Shown piece by piece: positions 16,948-24,804 of a stretch of 64,000 nucleotides of DNA. The notes under the pieces were generated by a model that was not told the origin of the DNA, searched no databases, and saw nothing but the letters and a program-made list of their open reading frames with translations. The first letter of the stretch is position 1. Every line of letters begins with the position of its first letter. Source of the DNA: Scandinavium sp002470465. GTDB lineage: Bacteria > Pseudomonadota > Gammaproteobacteria > Enterobacterales > Enterobacteriaceae. The stretch covers positions 248,001-312,000 of the forward strand of contig NZ_JBFLVD010000015.1 of the NCBI RefSeq assembly GCF_040750395.1, in the 5' to 3' direction. A program made the translations under genes and the position numbers.

Positions 16948-17190
16948 TCTTTTCGGGCATCTGCAAAAAACAGTTGCCGGGATTGGTCTCCCGAATCTAC
17001 CCTACCGACGACACATTGGCGCGTTAGCGCTTTTTTTGTGTCGTGCGCACGGCTACATCTCGATGGTGGGCCGGGCGGTGGCGTCGCAAGACGCGCCGGT
17101 GGCTGGTAGGGCCGGTAAGACCAACTCCGCTCGGTTCCACCACCCGTAAGATTGGCCTCTTCGGTGGTGGTTTAGACCTTACCTACCAGA
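16948..17190 (+). repeat. P4 ash/Icd-like element, copy 1
   Basis: Long structured sequence: GCATCTGCAAAA, a GCCGGGATTG segment, GACGACACA, TTTTTGTGTCGTGCG, then GATTGGCCTCTTCGGTGGTGG. It resembles the region in P4-type satellites and enterobacterial islands annotated as Ash or Icd-like (host cell division inhibitor) protein. Frames exist through it (for example one starting at 16922), but coding status is doubtful. The sequence recurs, diverged, at 39169-39409 in the same orientation. Here it forms the leader of the 144-residue gene at 17200. Boundaries are approximate; the family assignment comes from memory of such sequences. Confidence 0.6.
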
Positions 17191-17199
17191 GGCTTCAAC

Positions 17200-17634
17200 A
17201 TGACAACCCCCACTACAGATCAAGACGTCCTGAACCAGCCCTTCACCGCCGCGGCGGACTTTCTCGAACTCGCCAATCACTGCGACCGCTTTGCTGAAAC
17301 CCTGATTGACTGTGACGACACAGCCGAAAAGCTAGCGCTGTTGGGCCGCATCGGAGCCTGTCTGGCGCTGCTGCGCCCGACGCTTAACGATCCCATTCCG
17401 GATCATCTGATTGATTGCCTGACGACCAAAACGCTCCCTGCCCCTCAATCTCATTTCGAACCGGACTCTGAGGCGCTCTGCGATTACTGCCAGACTTTGG
17501 CGCAGGTGCTGTGCCAGCAATCGTTTTTGCCTGAGACGGAAAAGACATTGAGAGGGCTGCTTTGCGAACTGGTCTGGATGTTTGCAGCAGATCTGAAAGC
17601 CCCACGTTGGGTTTCAGTTAAGCTCCCGCAGTAA
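17200..17634 (+). CDS. Unknown protein downstream of the ash-like element (144 aa)
   Basis: Acidic protein of 144 residues, probably soluble and helical, with several cysteines (NHCDRFAETLIDCDD, ALCDYCQTLAQVLC, LLCELVW). I do not recognise a domain. An AGAGG Shine-Dalgarno sequence sits 7 bases before the ATG. Placed directly behind the ash-like leader, as genes of P4-type islands often are. A role in the neighbouring defence or Hcp modules cannot be shown. Confidence 0.65.
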   Translation: MTTPTTDQDVLNQPFTAAADFLELANHCDRFAETLIDCDDTAEKLALLGRIGACLALLRPTLNDPIPDHLIDCLTTKTLPAPQSHFEPDSEALCDYCQTLAQVLCQQSFLPETEKTLRGLLCELVWMFAADLKAPRWVSVKLPQ

Positions 17635-17640
17635 AACAAT

Positions 17641-17672
17641 ATGCCCGGTGGCACAAGCTTACCGGGCCTACG
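17641..17672. repeat. REP-like palindrome
   Basis: GCCCGGTGGCACAAGC and GCTTACCGGGCCTAC form a REP-type hairpin; the same unit recurs at 20699-20726. Each lies next to a DUF1493-like gene scar. Confidence 0.75.
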
Positions 17673-17685
17673 CCCCTGCTGAATT

Positions 17686-17858
17686 GATCAAACCGCTTTG
17701 AAGTCAGTCTTGAGAGCGTAAACTGGCCCTTATACTTTCCATGGGAAAATACACCGCTTTTGCGACGGTGGTTCAACCTCAAGCGTAAAGAGGTTGAGTC
17801 AAAACGATTGCCGCTGATCGTACGCATGTTTGCTGAATCGGCTAAATCCGGGCTGTAG
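17686..17858 (+). pseudogene. C-terminal fragment of a DUF1493-like gene, copy 1
   Basis: The frame ending at the TAG 17856-17858 reads RFEVSLESVNWPLYFPWENT then PLLRRWFNLKRKEVESKRLP and RMFAESAKSGL. It is clearly paralogous to the fragment at 20307-20639 (YFPWENTPLLQRWFKLKREE). No start codon or N-terminal half is present here. The DUF1493 assignment is tentative and based on the C-terminal pattern (short acidic protein ending in MFxESAxxGxWLY). Confidence 0.65.
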
Positions 17859-18032
17859 AGGGTATGACTGAACTAGCGTTACTGCTTTTCTTCATCATAA
17901 ACAGGTTTGCATCATGCCTGATGGAGAAAGCTTACCAAGCATGCGGCACTGCGAAAGTTGGTTAAAGACAAATATTTAAATATCGTAGCAAAAAAGCTCC
18001 ATAAGGAGCTTTGTTTATTTGGGTATGCACAA

Positions 18033-18254
18033 TCAAGCTGCGCGCCAGTGATCCGGGTTACCTTTGCTGGTATTCCTTACCCGCGCAACAAGAGGTTTAA
18101 ACCCCTTTGCTTTCGCAGCGCTGATTGCACTTTCCTGTGTAGCATGATTCTTTCCATCAATACTCTGTCCGCCTGCATACTCAACAGTGTAATGCGTGAT
18201 AGCCGTCCCTTCCGGGCGCCCAGTCGGTTGTGGTTCTACATAAACATTTGACAT
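18033..18254 (-). CDS. Small conserved-type protein (73 aa), unknown function
   Basis: Begins MSNVYVEPQPTGRPEGTAIT and ends ARVRNTSKGNPDHWRAA. The PLVARVR...PDHWR ending is one I have seen in small enterobacterial accessory proteins, without known function. AAAGGA lies 6 bases before the ATG at 18254. Monocistronic and opposite to the Hcp cassette that follows. Soluble, no signal or membrane segment. Confidence 0.65.
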   Translation of the reverse strand: MSNVYVEPQPTGRPEGTAITHYTVEYAGGQSIDGKNHATQESAISAAKAKGFKPLVARVRNTSKGNPDHWRAA

Positions 18255-18734
18255 CAAGATTTCCTTTCAAAAAGTAAATGAACAATTATTAATTTTCCCA
18301 GCGTAGATTTTTTCTACGCCTGTTTCTTAAATAGGCTTCTAAAATTAAATATTCAACATCAATTTATACATTTGTCATAATTATTCGTTTGCGATCACAT
18401 ATTTCTTAATACAAACATCAGGGGGAAATTCACAACCCACTGATCAATAGGTCATTTTCAAAAAGACAACCAAGAATCATTGATTTTAGTGTTGGTTTAC
18501 TGAATTACATATTCCCCTTACTAATAAAAACTGGAGAGCCATTGACATCAAAAATAGAAAGAAAAGCTTTCAATTGCTTTGGCGTTGCTATTTATAAAGC
18601 AAGGAAATAAATACTCCACCACATATACACAGGGTGAATACACACCTCCAACCTCACTCTTTTTTTAGTTAAAAGCCTGACAAAATCATGCTACCTTTCA
18701 TATTCGCACCAACATTTACCGGAGGGAACTGGAT
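18255..18734. other. AT-rich intergenic region before Hcp cassette 1
   Basis: About 480 bases, strongly AT-rich, with no convincing frame. It holds the divergent promoters for the 73-residue gene and the cassette. GGAGGGAACTGG lies 5-15 bases before the ATG at 18735 and is the ribosome binding site of the first cassette gene. The base composition suggests H-NS-type silencing, which is an inference. Confidence 0.5.
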
Positions 18735-19430
18735 ATGTATTACAGTGATTTAATCATAAGCGAAACGCAGGCAGACAAAATATTGGCTTTGCAACTTGAT
18801 AAGTCTCTAGCAGGGATGAAGGATGAAATGTTAGACGCAGCGGCTAGGATACAAGATGGCGCGACACGGGCAATTTATTACACCTCTTGCTTTACTCAGA
18901 ATTATCAAAATGTGTGCGCAAAGCTGAAAAGTGAAGATAGTCGTTTTCTCTCCGGGATAGTTCAGTTGGTACGTAATCGAAGGATCATTTATGACTTAAT
19001 TGGCATTTACTTTGACGAAGTATTCAAGAACAAAACGCAGCAGCAAGTTCTGGCCATCGGCATGGCACTCGAAAAAGTTGGCGTTAACGTCTCAGCCAGC
19101 ACATTGACTGCAAAGTCGTTTGTTGCGGGGCTGACCACAACCGTATGTTTGAGCGCCGGATTTAGCCCTCTAATTGTTGCAAAAGTCCGTAAGCTATCAG
19201 GTGGAGCCGTATTTCTTGCAGGAGCTTATGGTTATGTACAGCAGGCATCGGAAAGCGCTGACAGATTGAAGCTCCTTAGCCCCATGTATTACCATGCCCT
19301 TTACATGCAGCAGCTTGAAATGATGTATTTTTTAGTTGAGCCGGTATTTACTAAGGCGGGAGCATTTGCACCTCACTACTATATGTCAGATCATGACGTG
19401 GTTAACATTATACAAAGAATGGTCCGTTAA
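18735..19430 (+). CDS. Putative Hcp-associated membrane-active effector, copy 1 (231 aa)
   Basis: No annotated domain is recognised. The protein is helical and has an uncharged hydrophobic, glycine/alanine-rich region at about residues 127-170 (SFVAGLTTTVCLSAGF, GGAVFLAGAYGYVQQA), as in pore-forming toxins. It is paralogous to the 230-residue protein at 38196-38888: both share GATRA..Y.SCFT..Y..VC, YFDEVF, LEMMYFL.EPV and DVVNIIQRM/DIIRRM. Each is followed by a small hydrophobic protein gene and then hcp on the same strand. This order suggests a type VI secretion effector, immunity protein and Hcp carrier. Size and layout recall the Ssp6 type of ion-selective pore-forming effectors, but homology was not tested. 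Confidence 0.6.
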   Translation: MYYSDLIISETQADKILALQLDKSLAGMKDEMLDAAARIQDGATRAIYYTSCFTQNYQNVCAKLKSEDSRFLSGIVQLVRNRRIIYDLIGIYFDEVFKNKTQQQVLAIGMALEKVGVNVSASTLTAKSFVAGLTTTVCLSAGFSPLIVAKVRKLSGGAVFLAGAYGYVQQASESADRLKLLSPMYYHALYMQQLEMMYFLVEPVFTKAGAFAPHYYMSDHDVVNIIQRMVR

Positions 19431-19432
19431 TT

Positions 19433-19627
19433 ATGTTAAAACTATTAAAGAAATGGATTAGGTATGAAGCATCGTTCTTTTTATGGTCATGCCTGCCCGT
19501 TGTTTTGACCGTGCTATTCGGTATGTTTGCGGTGACCTGGTTCCCATCCTTCGCTATTCAGTCAATAGGAATCTTTATAGTTTTCGTGTTTGTTCTTATG
19601 TGGTTTTTTCCACGAAAACCCAAATAA
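19433..19627 (+). CDS. Small membrane protein, putative immunity protein (64 aa)
   Basis: Starts two bases after the effector stop codon. Basic N terminus (MLKLLKKWIRYE), two hydrophobic segments at about 14-35 and 42-60, and a basic tail (FFPRKPK). Topology suits an inner-membrane immunity protein against a membrane-active effector. It resembles the small proteins of the second cassette (..KKW.., FP, ..IG.F..F..). Immunity function is inferred from position and topology only. Confidence 0.6.
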   Translation: MLKLLKKWIRYEASFFLWSCLPVVLTVLFGMFAVTWFPSFAIQSIGIFIVFVFVLMWFFPRKPK

Positions 19628-19646
19628 GAAAAAAAAGGAAATTTAT

Positions 19647-20126
19647 ATGTCAACTCCAGCGCACTTATGGTTAACAGACGAAAATGGCTCACCCATTGTT
19701 GGCGGGTGTTTAATGCCTACCCGACTCGGTTCCATTGAAATTCAAACGTTAACGCACAATGTTTGTATCCCCGTCGATCCCAATTACGGAAAACTTACCG
19801 GGACGAGGGTCCATTCCCCAATCGTTATGCAGAAAGAGTTTGATCAGACTACTCCCCTGCTTTTCAGGGCGTTATGTGAGGGGCGAACGCTTAAGACTGC
19901 TACCATCAAGATGTACCGGATTACTGATGCAGGAGTCGAGGCTGAGTATTTTAATATTACATTGGAGAATGTGAAGATTTGCAGCATTACGCCTGCCCTG
20001 CTACCGAGCGGAGTTTCCAGTACGCACCTGGAAAACATTGAGCTACGCTACGAGAGTATAACATGGAAATATACAGACGGTAACGTTTCGTACAAAGACG
20101 GCTGGAATGTTCGCTGGACTGCATAA
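19647..20126 (+). CDS. hcp: Hcp-family type VI secretion tube protein, orphan copy 1
   Basis: 159 residues beginning MSTPAHLWLTDENGSPIVGG. This matches the Hcp/TssD variant common as orphan copies in Enterobacteriaceae: a beta-sheet-rich single domain with LTGTRVHSPI, KEFDQTTPLLFRALCEGRTL and ELRYESITWKYTDGN. Hexameric Hcp rings form the type VI inner tube and bind small effectors in the lumen. AAAAAAGGAAATTT precedes ATG 19647; the longer frame from 19590 overlaps the upstream gene. No other type VI structural gene lies in the window, so it must serve an apparatus encoded elsewhere. Paralogue at 37309-37788. Confidence 0.93.
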   Translation: MSTPAHLWLTDENGSPIVGGCLMPTRLGSIEIQTLTHNVCIPVDPNYGKLTGTRVHSPIVMQKEFDQTTPLLFRALCEGRTLKTATIKMYRITDAGVEAEYFNITLENVKICSITPALLPSGVSSTHLENIELRYESITWKYTDGNVSYKDGWNVRWTA

Positions 20127-20306
20127 CAAAAAGGGCGCAACCTCTGCGCCTGACATCTCAGCGCAACAGAGGTATTTTTATTAAAATATTCAATGCCAAT
20201 ATAATTTAACAATCCATTCATTCAAGAGATATAATCATTCCTATTATGGTGATGATTTTTGCGTAATCAATATTAAATTTAAATGTATGCAGCAGACCGC
20301 CTTCTA

Positions 20307-20639
20307 ATGACAGAAATAATCGAAGATGTTTTAGTGTTATTCCACGAATAAATCCCCGTCTATTTAGACAGCGACTGGAAGGAGATTCCATCAGAGCTTG
20401 ATTCTGATTTATTTGAGCATCCACGTGCTGATTTGTAAGATACTTTAGACAAATACCAAAAGCAGTTTGGCGTATGTCTTGAACAGGTAAACAGGACATC
20501 TTACTTCCCGTGGGAAAATACACCGCTTTTGCAACGATGGTTCAAACTCAAACGTGAAGAAGTCGAAGCAACCCGCTTGCCGCTGAACGTACGAATGTTT
20601 GCTGAATCAGCAGAAGCCGGGAAGTGGCTCTATGGCTGA
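20307..20639 (+). pseudogene. DUF1493-like gene with two in-frame stop codons, copy 2
   Basis: A single frame of 111 codons runs from ATG 20307 (MTEIIEDVLVLFHE) to TGA 20637, interrupted by TAA after residue 14 and TAA again after ...FEHPRADL. The rest reads DTLDKYQKQFGVCLEQVN, SYFPWENTPLLQRWFKLKRE and VRMFAESAEAGKWLYG. With both stops removed it would be a full-length small acidic protein, so inactivation is by point mutation and recent. Paralogue of the fragment at 17686-17858. Family name tentative. Confidence 0.7.
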
Positions 20640-20698
20640 ACAGACGCGCCCTCAAATCATAGGGGCAAACTATTTACAGTGGAGCTCAGCGCCAGCAC

Positions 20699-20726
20699 TG
20701 CCCGGTGGCACAAGCTTACCGGGCCG
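20699..20726. repeat. REP-like palindrome
   Basis: TGCCCGGTGGCACAAGC and GCTTACCGGGCC, identical over this core to the unit at 17642; next to the second DUF1493-like scar. Confidence 0.75.
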
Positions 20727-20749
20727 ACAAATTCCTTCAATCGGGTAAT

Positions 20750-21253
20750 TTACTCACCAATCGGCTGGTAGCCCTGCCACTCAGGCTTGTCGCGCGTTCC
20801 GGTGGCGCAGGGCGTTAAATGCACATAAAGTTCACCCACTTTATCGAGCAACAGACAATCATCCACCTCTTTGAGGTTGTCTTTATGCTGCTGATCGACG
20901 CCGCACAGGAGCGTATCCAGCGCTTTCTTTTTTGCCTCCTGCGCAGTCGCCGCAACGAACAAATCGAACTCGTGCAGTTCAGCTAGCGTGTCCGGACGAT
21001 ATCCCCCGGCGTTAACAAAAAAGAGCCTGAGGCTGGAAGAGGATGGTTCGGCAGAGAGCGTGACGCTATAGCCATCCGCCCAGGTAATCTGGCTGTAGCC
21101 ATCAATGTGAATTTTATCTTTATCGCCAAACCACGCGGCCCTTAGCGCAGGCCATGCCTCGCGTGGAGAGTTAGCGGCGACAAACTGAATGTCATGAACT
21201 TCTATATTGGACTTGCCGGCATTGCCGCCGACGTAAAACATATACAGCCTCAT
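20750..21253 (-). CDS. DUF1543-type protein (167 aa)
   Basis: Begins MRLYMFYVGGNAGKSNIEVH and continues with DIQFVAA, AWPALRAAWFGDKDKIHIDG, a pattern I associate with DUF1543, a cytoplasmic family of unknown function. Tandem-like segments (residues about 1-75 and 75-130, each with an ...EFDLFVAAT/HDIQFVAAN element) suggest an internal duplication. No signal peptide or membrane segment. Single gene with its own promoter space. Confidence 0.65.
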   Translation of the reverse strand: MRLYMFYVGGNAGKSNIEVHDIQFVAANSPREAWPALRAAWFGDKDKIHIDGYSQITWADGYSVTLSAEPSSSSLRLFFVNAGGYRPDTLAELHEFDLFVAATAQEAKKKALDTLLCGVDQQHKDNLKEVDDCLLLDKVGELYVHLTPCATGTRDKPEWQGYQPIGE

Positions 21254-21382
21254 CGGAACGCTCTCCTTAACTAACCGATATGCATTTAATTATATAGCGA
21301 TTATTACTGCAACCCTTGACGAGAATAACAGAGGGATAAGTTCAGGAAGGTTGTCAAGCCGCAGCGGGCGTGACAGGCAAAA

Positions 21383-22051
21383 TCAGGCCTGCTCGTCGTC
21401 TTTACCGTAGTAAAGCTTACCGAGCTGAATGAGAGGACGGCCCTGAGATTTACGGTGCAGATTGCTGTCACGCAGTGAGTAAACACAGCCGCAGTATTCC
21501 TGCTGGTAGAACTGTTCGCGTTTGCTGATTTCAATCATGCGCGACGAACCGCCCTGCTTGCGCCAGTTATAGTCCCAGTACATCATGCCCGGATAATGCG
21601 CAACGGCCCGCTGTCCGCAGTCGTTGATTTGCTGCATATTCTTCCAGCGTGAAATGCCCAGCGAGCTGCTGATCACGCTGAAACCATTTTCAGCGGCGTA
21701 CAGCGCCGTCCGCTCAAAGCGCATGTCAAAACACATGGTGCAGCGGATACCGCGCTCGGGCTCCCACTCCATGCCTTTGGCTCGCTCAAACCAGTTGTCG
21801 GTATCGTAATCCGCATCGATAAACGGCACGCCATGCTGTTCAGCAAAGCGAATATTCTCATCCTTACGAATCAGATACTCTTTCTGCGGATGAATATTCG
21901 GGTTGTAGAAGAAGATGGTGTAATCGATGCCCGAGGCCTGGATCGCCTCCATCACCTCACCGGAACAGGGAGCACAGCACGAATGCAGCAACAGTTTGTC
22001 TGCCCCCTTCGGGAGTTCCAGCTTAGGACGTTTGAAATCAGCGGTAGTCAT
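21383..22051 (-). CDS. queH: Epoxyqueuosine reductase QueH
   Basis: Catalyses the last step of queuosine tRNA modification, reduction of epoxyqueuosine, and is a non-orthologous replacement of QueG. Diagnostic cysteines are visible: LLHSCCAPCSGEV (CCxxC), then RCTMCFDMRFERTA and YCGCVYSLRDS, ligands for the iron-sulfur cluster and second iron. 222 residues from ATG 22051 (MTTADFKRPKLELPKGADK); an upstream ATG at 22078 would add MLHHPKESL and neither start has a strong ribosome binding site. E. coli K-12 uses QueG, so this gene is an accessory or redundant route. Confidence 0.9.
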   Translation of the reverse strand: MTTADFKRPKLELPKGADKLLLHSCCAPCSGEVMEAIQASGIDYTIFFYNPNIHPQKEYLIRKDENIRFAEQHGVPFIDADYDTDNWFERAKGMEWEPERGIRCTMCFDMRFERTALYAAENGFSVISSSLGISRWKNMQQINDCGQRAVAHYPGMMYWDYNWRKQGGSSRMIEISKREQFYQQEYCGCVYSLRDSNLHRKSQGRPLIQLGKLYYGKDDEQA

Positions 22052-22078
22052 AAGAGATTCTTTGGGGTGGTGTAACAT

Positions 22079-22276
22079 GTGGAGGATTGTAGCATCAGAG
22101 CCGCATTGGTGGGATTTTTCGCAGCGTTCAGGTACAGACCTTCATACGTTGCCGAAGTTAAACTGCCGATGACGCTCGCCGTGCGCGATGAGCATCTGCA
22201 CGACAGTTGGCAGATGGTGGATTCACTGGAGAGCAATGCGCTGGTGCTTTATGAGCTGACGCCGTTGAATGCGTAA
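22079..22276 (+). other. Possible remnant reading frame between queH and the MBL-fold gene
   Basis: An open frame of 65 residues ending LPMTLAVRDEHLHDSWQMVD then SLESNALVLYELTPLNA. Its composition looks protein-like, but it begins with GTG without a Shine-Dalgarno sequence and overlaps the queH leader. It may be the C-terminal scrap of a lost gene. Product not recognised; low confidence. Confidence 0.25.
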
Positions 22277-22278
22277 CT

Positions 22279-23076
22279 TCAGCGCCGCTCGATACACTCG
22301 ATGTATTTTCGCGCGGATTGCTGCACGATATCTGCGGCGTTGTCCGGAATATCTTTGCCTTCAAAAGCACCGTACAGCGCGCTGTACCGGACGTCTTTTA
22401 ACCGTTGTGCGATATCAGCAACGGTGGTGGCAGAAAGCGGCAGCATATTGGGGTAGCTCCACATAAAGGAGACGCTGCCCGCACCGGGTGCCACCTGAAT
22501 AATATCCCCGGTCAGCAGCACGCCCTGATTTTCTTTGTGAAGCAGAACGCTGCCACCGGCAAAATGACCGCCGAGGCGCAAAAGCTCCACGCGGCTGTTA
22601 ATGGGCAGCGACTCCCCATCCCATAAATGGATATGCGGACTGTCGCGCTGAATCCATTTGCGATCGGCGGCGTGCAGATAAACCGGAGCGTTAAACTCTG
22701 CCGCCCAGTCCTGCATGGTGCTGTAATAATGCGGATGCGAAATCGCAATGGCTTTTAGCCCGCCGAGCGCGGTGATAATCGCCTTTGTGGCATCATCCAG
22801 ATTGGGAATACAGTCCCAGAGAATGTTGCCCTCTTCGCTTTGCACGACGATCGCGCGCTGACCAATCGCAAAACCAGGTACGCTTTCCACGCTGAGAAGC
22901 CCGGGCGCAAGCTGGCGCCACTTATTCGCGTGCCCCGCGTGAAGGGCTGAAGGTTCAATCCACGCCTGCCCGCTCACCGGAACGTATTGCCGCTCGTCCT
23001 CGCAAATCGGGCAGTTTTCCGGATGCCCCGCCGCAACGTCGTAAGAGGTTCCACACGCTTTACATAACGTTATCAT
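22279..23076 (-). CDS. Metallo-beta-lactamase-fold protein with N-terminal zinc ribbon
   Basis: 265 residues. An N-terminal CKAC...CPIC pair (residues about 5-25) forms a small zinc ribbon. The MBL-type domain follows with AISHPHYYSTMQDWA (the place of HxHxDH), LRLGGHFAGGSVLL and LLTGDIIQVAPG. The canonical HxHxDH is degenerate: the first two His are there but Asp/His are replaced by Tyr-Ser, so metal content may differ. Substrate unknown. MITLC at 23076 or the preceding Met at 23079 can be the start. Confidence 0.8.
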   Translation of the reverse strand: MITLCKACGTSYDVAAGHPENCPICEDERQYVPVSGQAWIEPSALHAGHANKWRQLAPGLLSVESVPGFAIGQRAIVVQSEEGNILWDCIPNLDDATKAIITALGGLKAIAISHPHYYSTMQDWAAEFNAPVYLHAADRKWIQRDSPHIHLWDGESLPINSRVELLRLGGHFAGGSVLLHKENQGVLLTGDIIQVAPGAGSVSFMWSYPNMLPLSATTVADIAQRLKDVRYSALYGAFEGKDIPDNAADIVQQSARKYIECIERR

Positions 23077-23275
23077 CATCTTCCTCGCCTCAGCCCGAAT
23101 GCTTTTAAGTGATAACCGAGCATGGCACAGGGAGACGAGGGGATGTGTTGGAAAATGCTTAACGTCCGGATTTTATGCCAGCCTGCTGCCGTTCAGGAGC
23201 AGACATCATGCATCACCAATAGTCAGCCAGAAGCAAGCTTAACCGGTTCAGATAATGTGCCGATCGAGCCCACCG

Positions 23276-24058
23276 TTACACGGTTGGAATGGTGCCGCCA
23301 TCTATCACAAATTCAGTACCGGTAATGGCGGCCGCATGAGACGACGCGAGGAAAACAATGAGATTCGCCACTTCAATGGGCTTTGACGGACGGCCCAATG
23401 GAATACCACCGAGCGCATTCATGATGATCTGCTTCCCGCCTTCATAATCCGTGCCCGCTTGCTCTGCCAGCCGCTCAGCCAGCGCCACCGACGCTTCAGT
23501 TTCGATCCAACCTGGCGCAACGCGAACCACCCGAATGCCCTTCGGCGAGACCTCTTTTGACAAGCTTTTGCTGTAAGCAGACAGCGCCGCCTTGGCCGCT
23601 GCGTAGCCGGTAGTCGACTCCGGTAACGGCAGTTCACGCTGGATAGAGGTGACGTGAACAATCACGCCGTGGCCCTGAGCTAACATCCCCGGCAGCAGCG
23701 CGCGATCCAGGCGTACCGCCAGTAACAGATTAAGGTTAAGCTCCTGCTGCCACTCCGTCTCGCCCAGCGCCGCAAAACCACCGGCCGGTGAGCCAGATCC
23801 GCCCACCACGTGAATGATAATGTCGACGCCGCCAAGATGCGCCTGCACGGCTTCCGCAACGGCGGCACATCCGGTGATAGTGGTCAGGTCCGCCGCCACG
23901 AAGGCGTCAGCGACCGCTTCCTCCGGCGCGTGGCGGGCGGTCGTTAACACCTTCGCGCCCCGCTGTTTGAACAGCCCGACAACCGCTTTACCGACGCCTT
24001 TGGTTCCTGCGGTAACCAGCACGCGCTTGCCCTGAAAATCGGTATCTGATGACATCAT
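23276..24058 (-). CDS. Short-chain dehydrogenase/reductase
   Basis: Classical SDR of 260 residues. Nucleotide-binding VTAGTKGVGKAV (TGxxxGxG variant, near residue 16), a variant of the NNAG motif (HVVGGSGSP), the catalytic Ser in VIVHVTSIQRE and YxxxK in TGYAAAKAALS, with the late SDR segment GRPSKPIEVANLIVFLASS and TGTEFVIDGG. Substrate unknown. Its ATG overlaps the stop of the NTF2-like gene, so the two are co-translated. Divergent HxlR regulator at 24472 is the likely controller. Confidence 0.88.
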   Translation of the reverse strand: MMSSDTDFQGKRVLVTAGTKGVGKAVVGLFKQRGAKVLTTARHAPEEAVADAFVAADLTTITGCAAVAEAVQAHLGGVDIIIHVVGGSGSPAGGFAALGETEWQQELNLNLLLAVRLDRALLPGMLAQGHGVIVHVTSIQRELPLPESTTGYAAAKAALSAYSKSLSKEVSPKGIRVVRVAPGWIETEASVALAERLAEQAGTDYEGGKQIIMNALGGIPLGRPSKPIEVANLIVFLASSHAAAITGTEFVIDGGTIPTV

Positions 24059-24381
24059 GCAATCTCCAGCGTGTTAATTCTGTCGCCAGTCAAGCCAAAC
24101 ACGTACCTGAGTACGACAGGGCTACCGGGAAAATTCCCGACAAGGTTGGCGGTGACCGTAAACCGGCTACCGTCGGCGTGGACATCAATCGGTTCGACGC
24201 TATAGTCAAACGATGACTGCACTGAACGCAGCCATGCTTCAATAGCCGCATGTCCCTGATGCGTTTTACCTTCATCGATCACAATCGCATCGGCAGTAAA
24301 CCAGCGTCTGATGCCGGTAAGATCGCCCCTCTTATCAATGGCAAACCAGGCAGAAACAGCATTCGGTAGAACTAATGACAT
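24055..24381 (-). CDS. NTF2-like (SnoaL-type) protein
   Basis: 108 residues with the NTF2-like fold pattern: WFAIDKRGDLTGIRRWFTAD, a GHAAIEAWL segment and alternating beta strands (SRFTVTANLVGNFPG, VVLRYVFGL). Proteins of this type bind or isomerise small ligands. The start at ATG 24381 has GGGAGG before it. Cotranscribed with the SDR, with which it may share a substrate. Upstream in-frame codons have no ribosome binding site. Confidence 0.75.
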   Translation of the reverse strand: MSLVLPNAVSAWFAIDKRGDLTGIRRWFTADAIVIDEGKTHQGHAAIEAWLRSVQSSFDYSVEPIDVHADGSRFTVTANLVGNFPGSPVVLRYVFGLTGDRINTLEIA

Positions 24382-24471
24382 GGCCTTTACCTCCCTTGAT
24401 TTACAGTACCCGCATTTTCGACATAGACTGTGAAATTGACAAGTACGCACAAAAAAGTGAGTGGCTGAACA

Positions 24472-24804
24472 ATGAGTAAGTTATACAGTCCGGAATCTGC
24501 CGCAAGCGGCGTGGAGCAGGTCATTCGTTTGCTGGAAGGCCGCTGGAAATTAATCCTCCTTTTTCATCTTTTCGATGGAAAAGTACAGCGCTATTCAGAT
24601 TTCGAAAAACTGATCCCGACGATTTCGCAGAAAATGCTCGCACAGCAGCTGCGGCAGCTCGAGGCCGATGGGATCGTGTCACGGCAGGTGTATCCCCAGG
24701 TGCCACCTAAGGTGGAATATCGCCTCACGGAATGGGGGCAGGCCCTGTGCCCGGCTCTGGATGCGATGCTGAAATGGGCGGAAAAACGCGAAATCCAGCC
24801 ATAG
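24472..24804 (+). CDS. HxlR-family transcriptional regulator
   Basis: Winged helix-turn-helix repressor of 110 residues with the typical HxlR start (LLEGRWKLILLFHLFDG) and core (RYSDFEKLIPTISQKMLAQQ, LEADGIVSRQVYPQVPPKVE, YRLTEWG). HxlR proteins respond to aldehydes, quinones or oxidants through small ligands or cysteines; this one lacks the N-terminal redox Cys. Divergent from the NTF2-like/SDR pair with about 90 bases between, so probably regulates them. Confidence 0.9.
   Translation: MSKLYSPESAASGVEQVIRLLEGRWKLILLFHLFDGKVQRYSDFEKLIPTISQKMLAQQLRQLEADGIVSRQVYPQVPPKVEYRLTEWGQALCPALDAMLKWAEKREIQP

Noticed and set aside
16922..17149. 75-residue frame in the ash-like element as a gene
   Set aside because: The second copy of the element does not keep this frame, no Shine-Dalgarno sequence is present, and the conserved blocks look like nucleic-acid rather than protein conservation.
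20218..20523. 101-residue minus-strand frame
   Set aside because: Antisense to the DUF1493-like pseudogene, whose coding sense is clear from its paralogue at 17686.
14572..20640. Prophage or P4-like satellite as the explanation of the accessory block
   Set aside because: No integrase, capsid, replication gene, tRNA target or attachment repeat is seen; only the ash-like elements recall P4.
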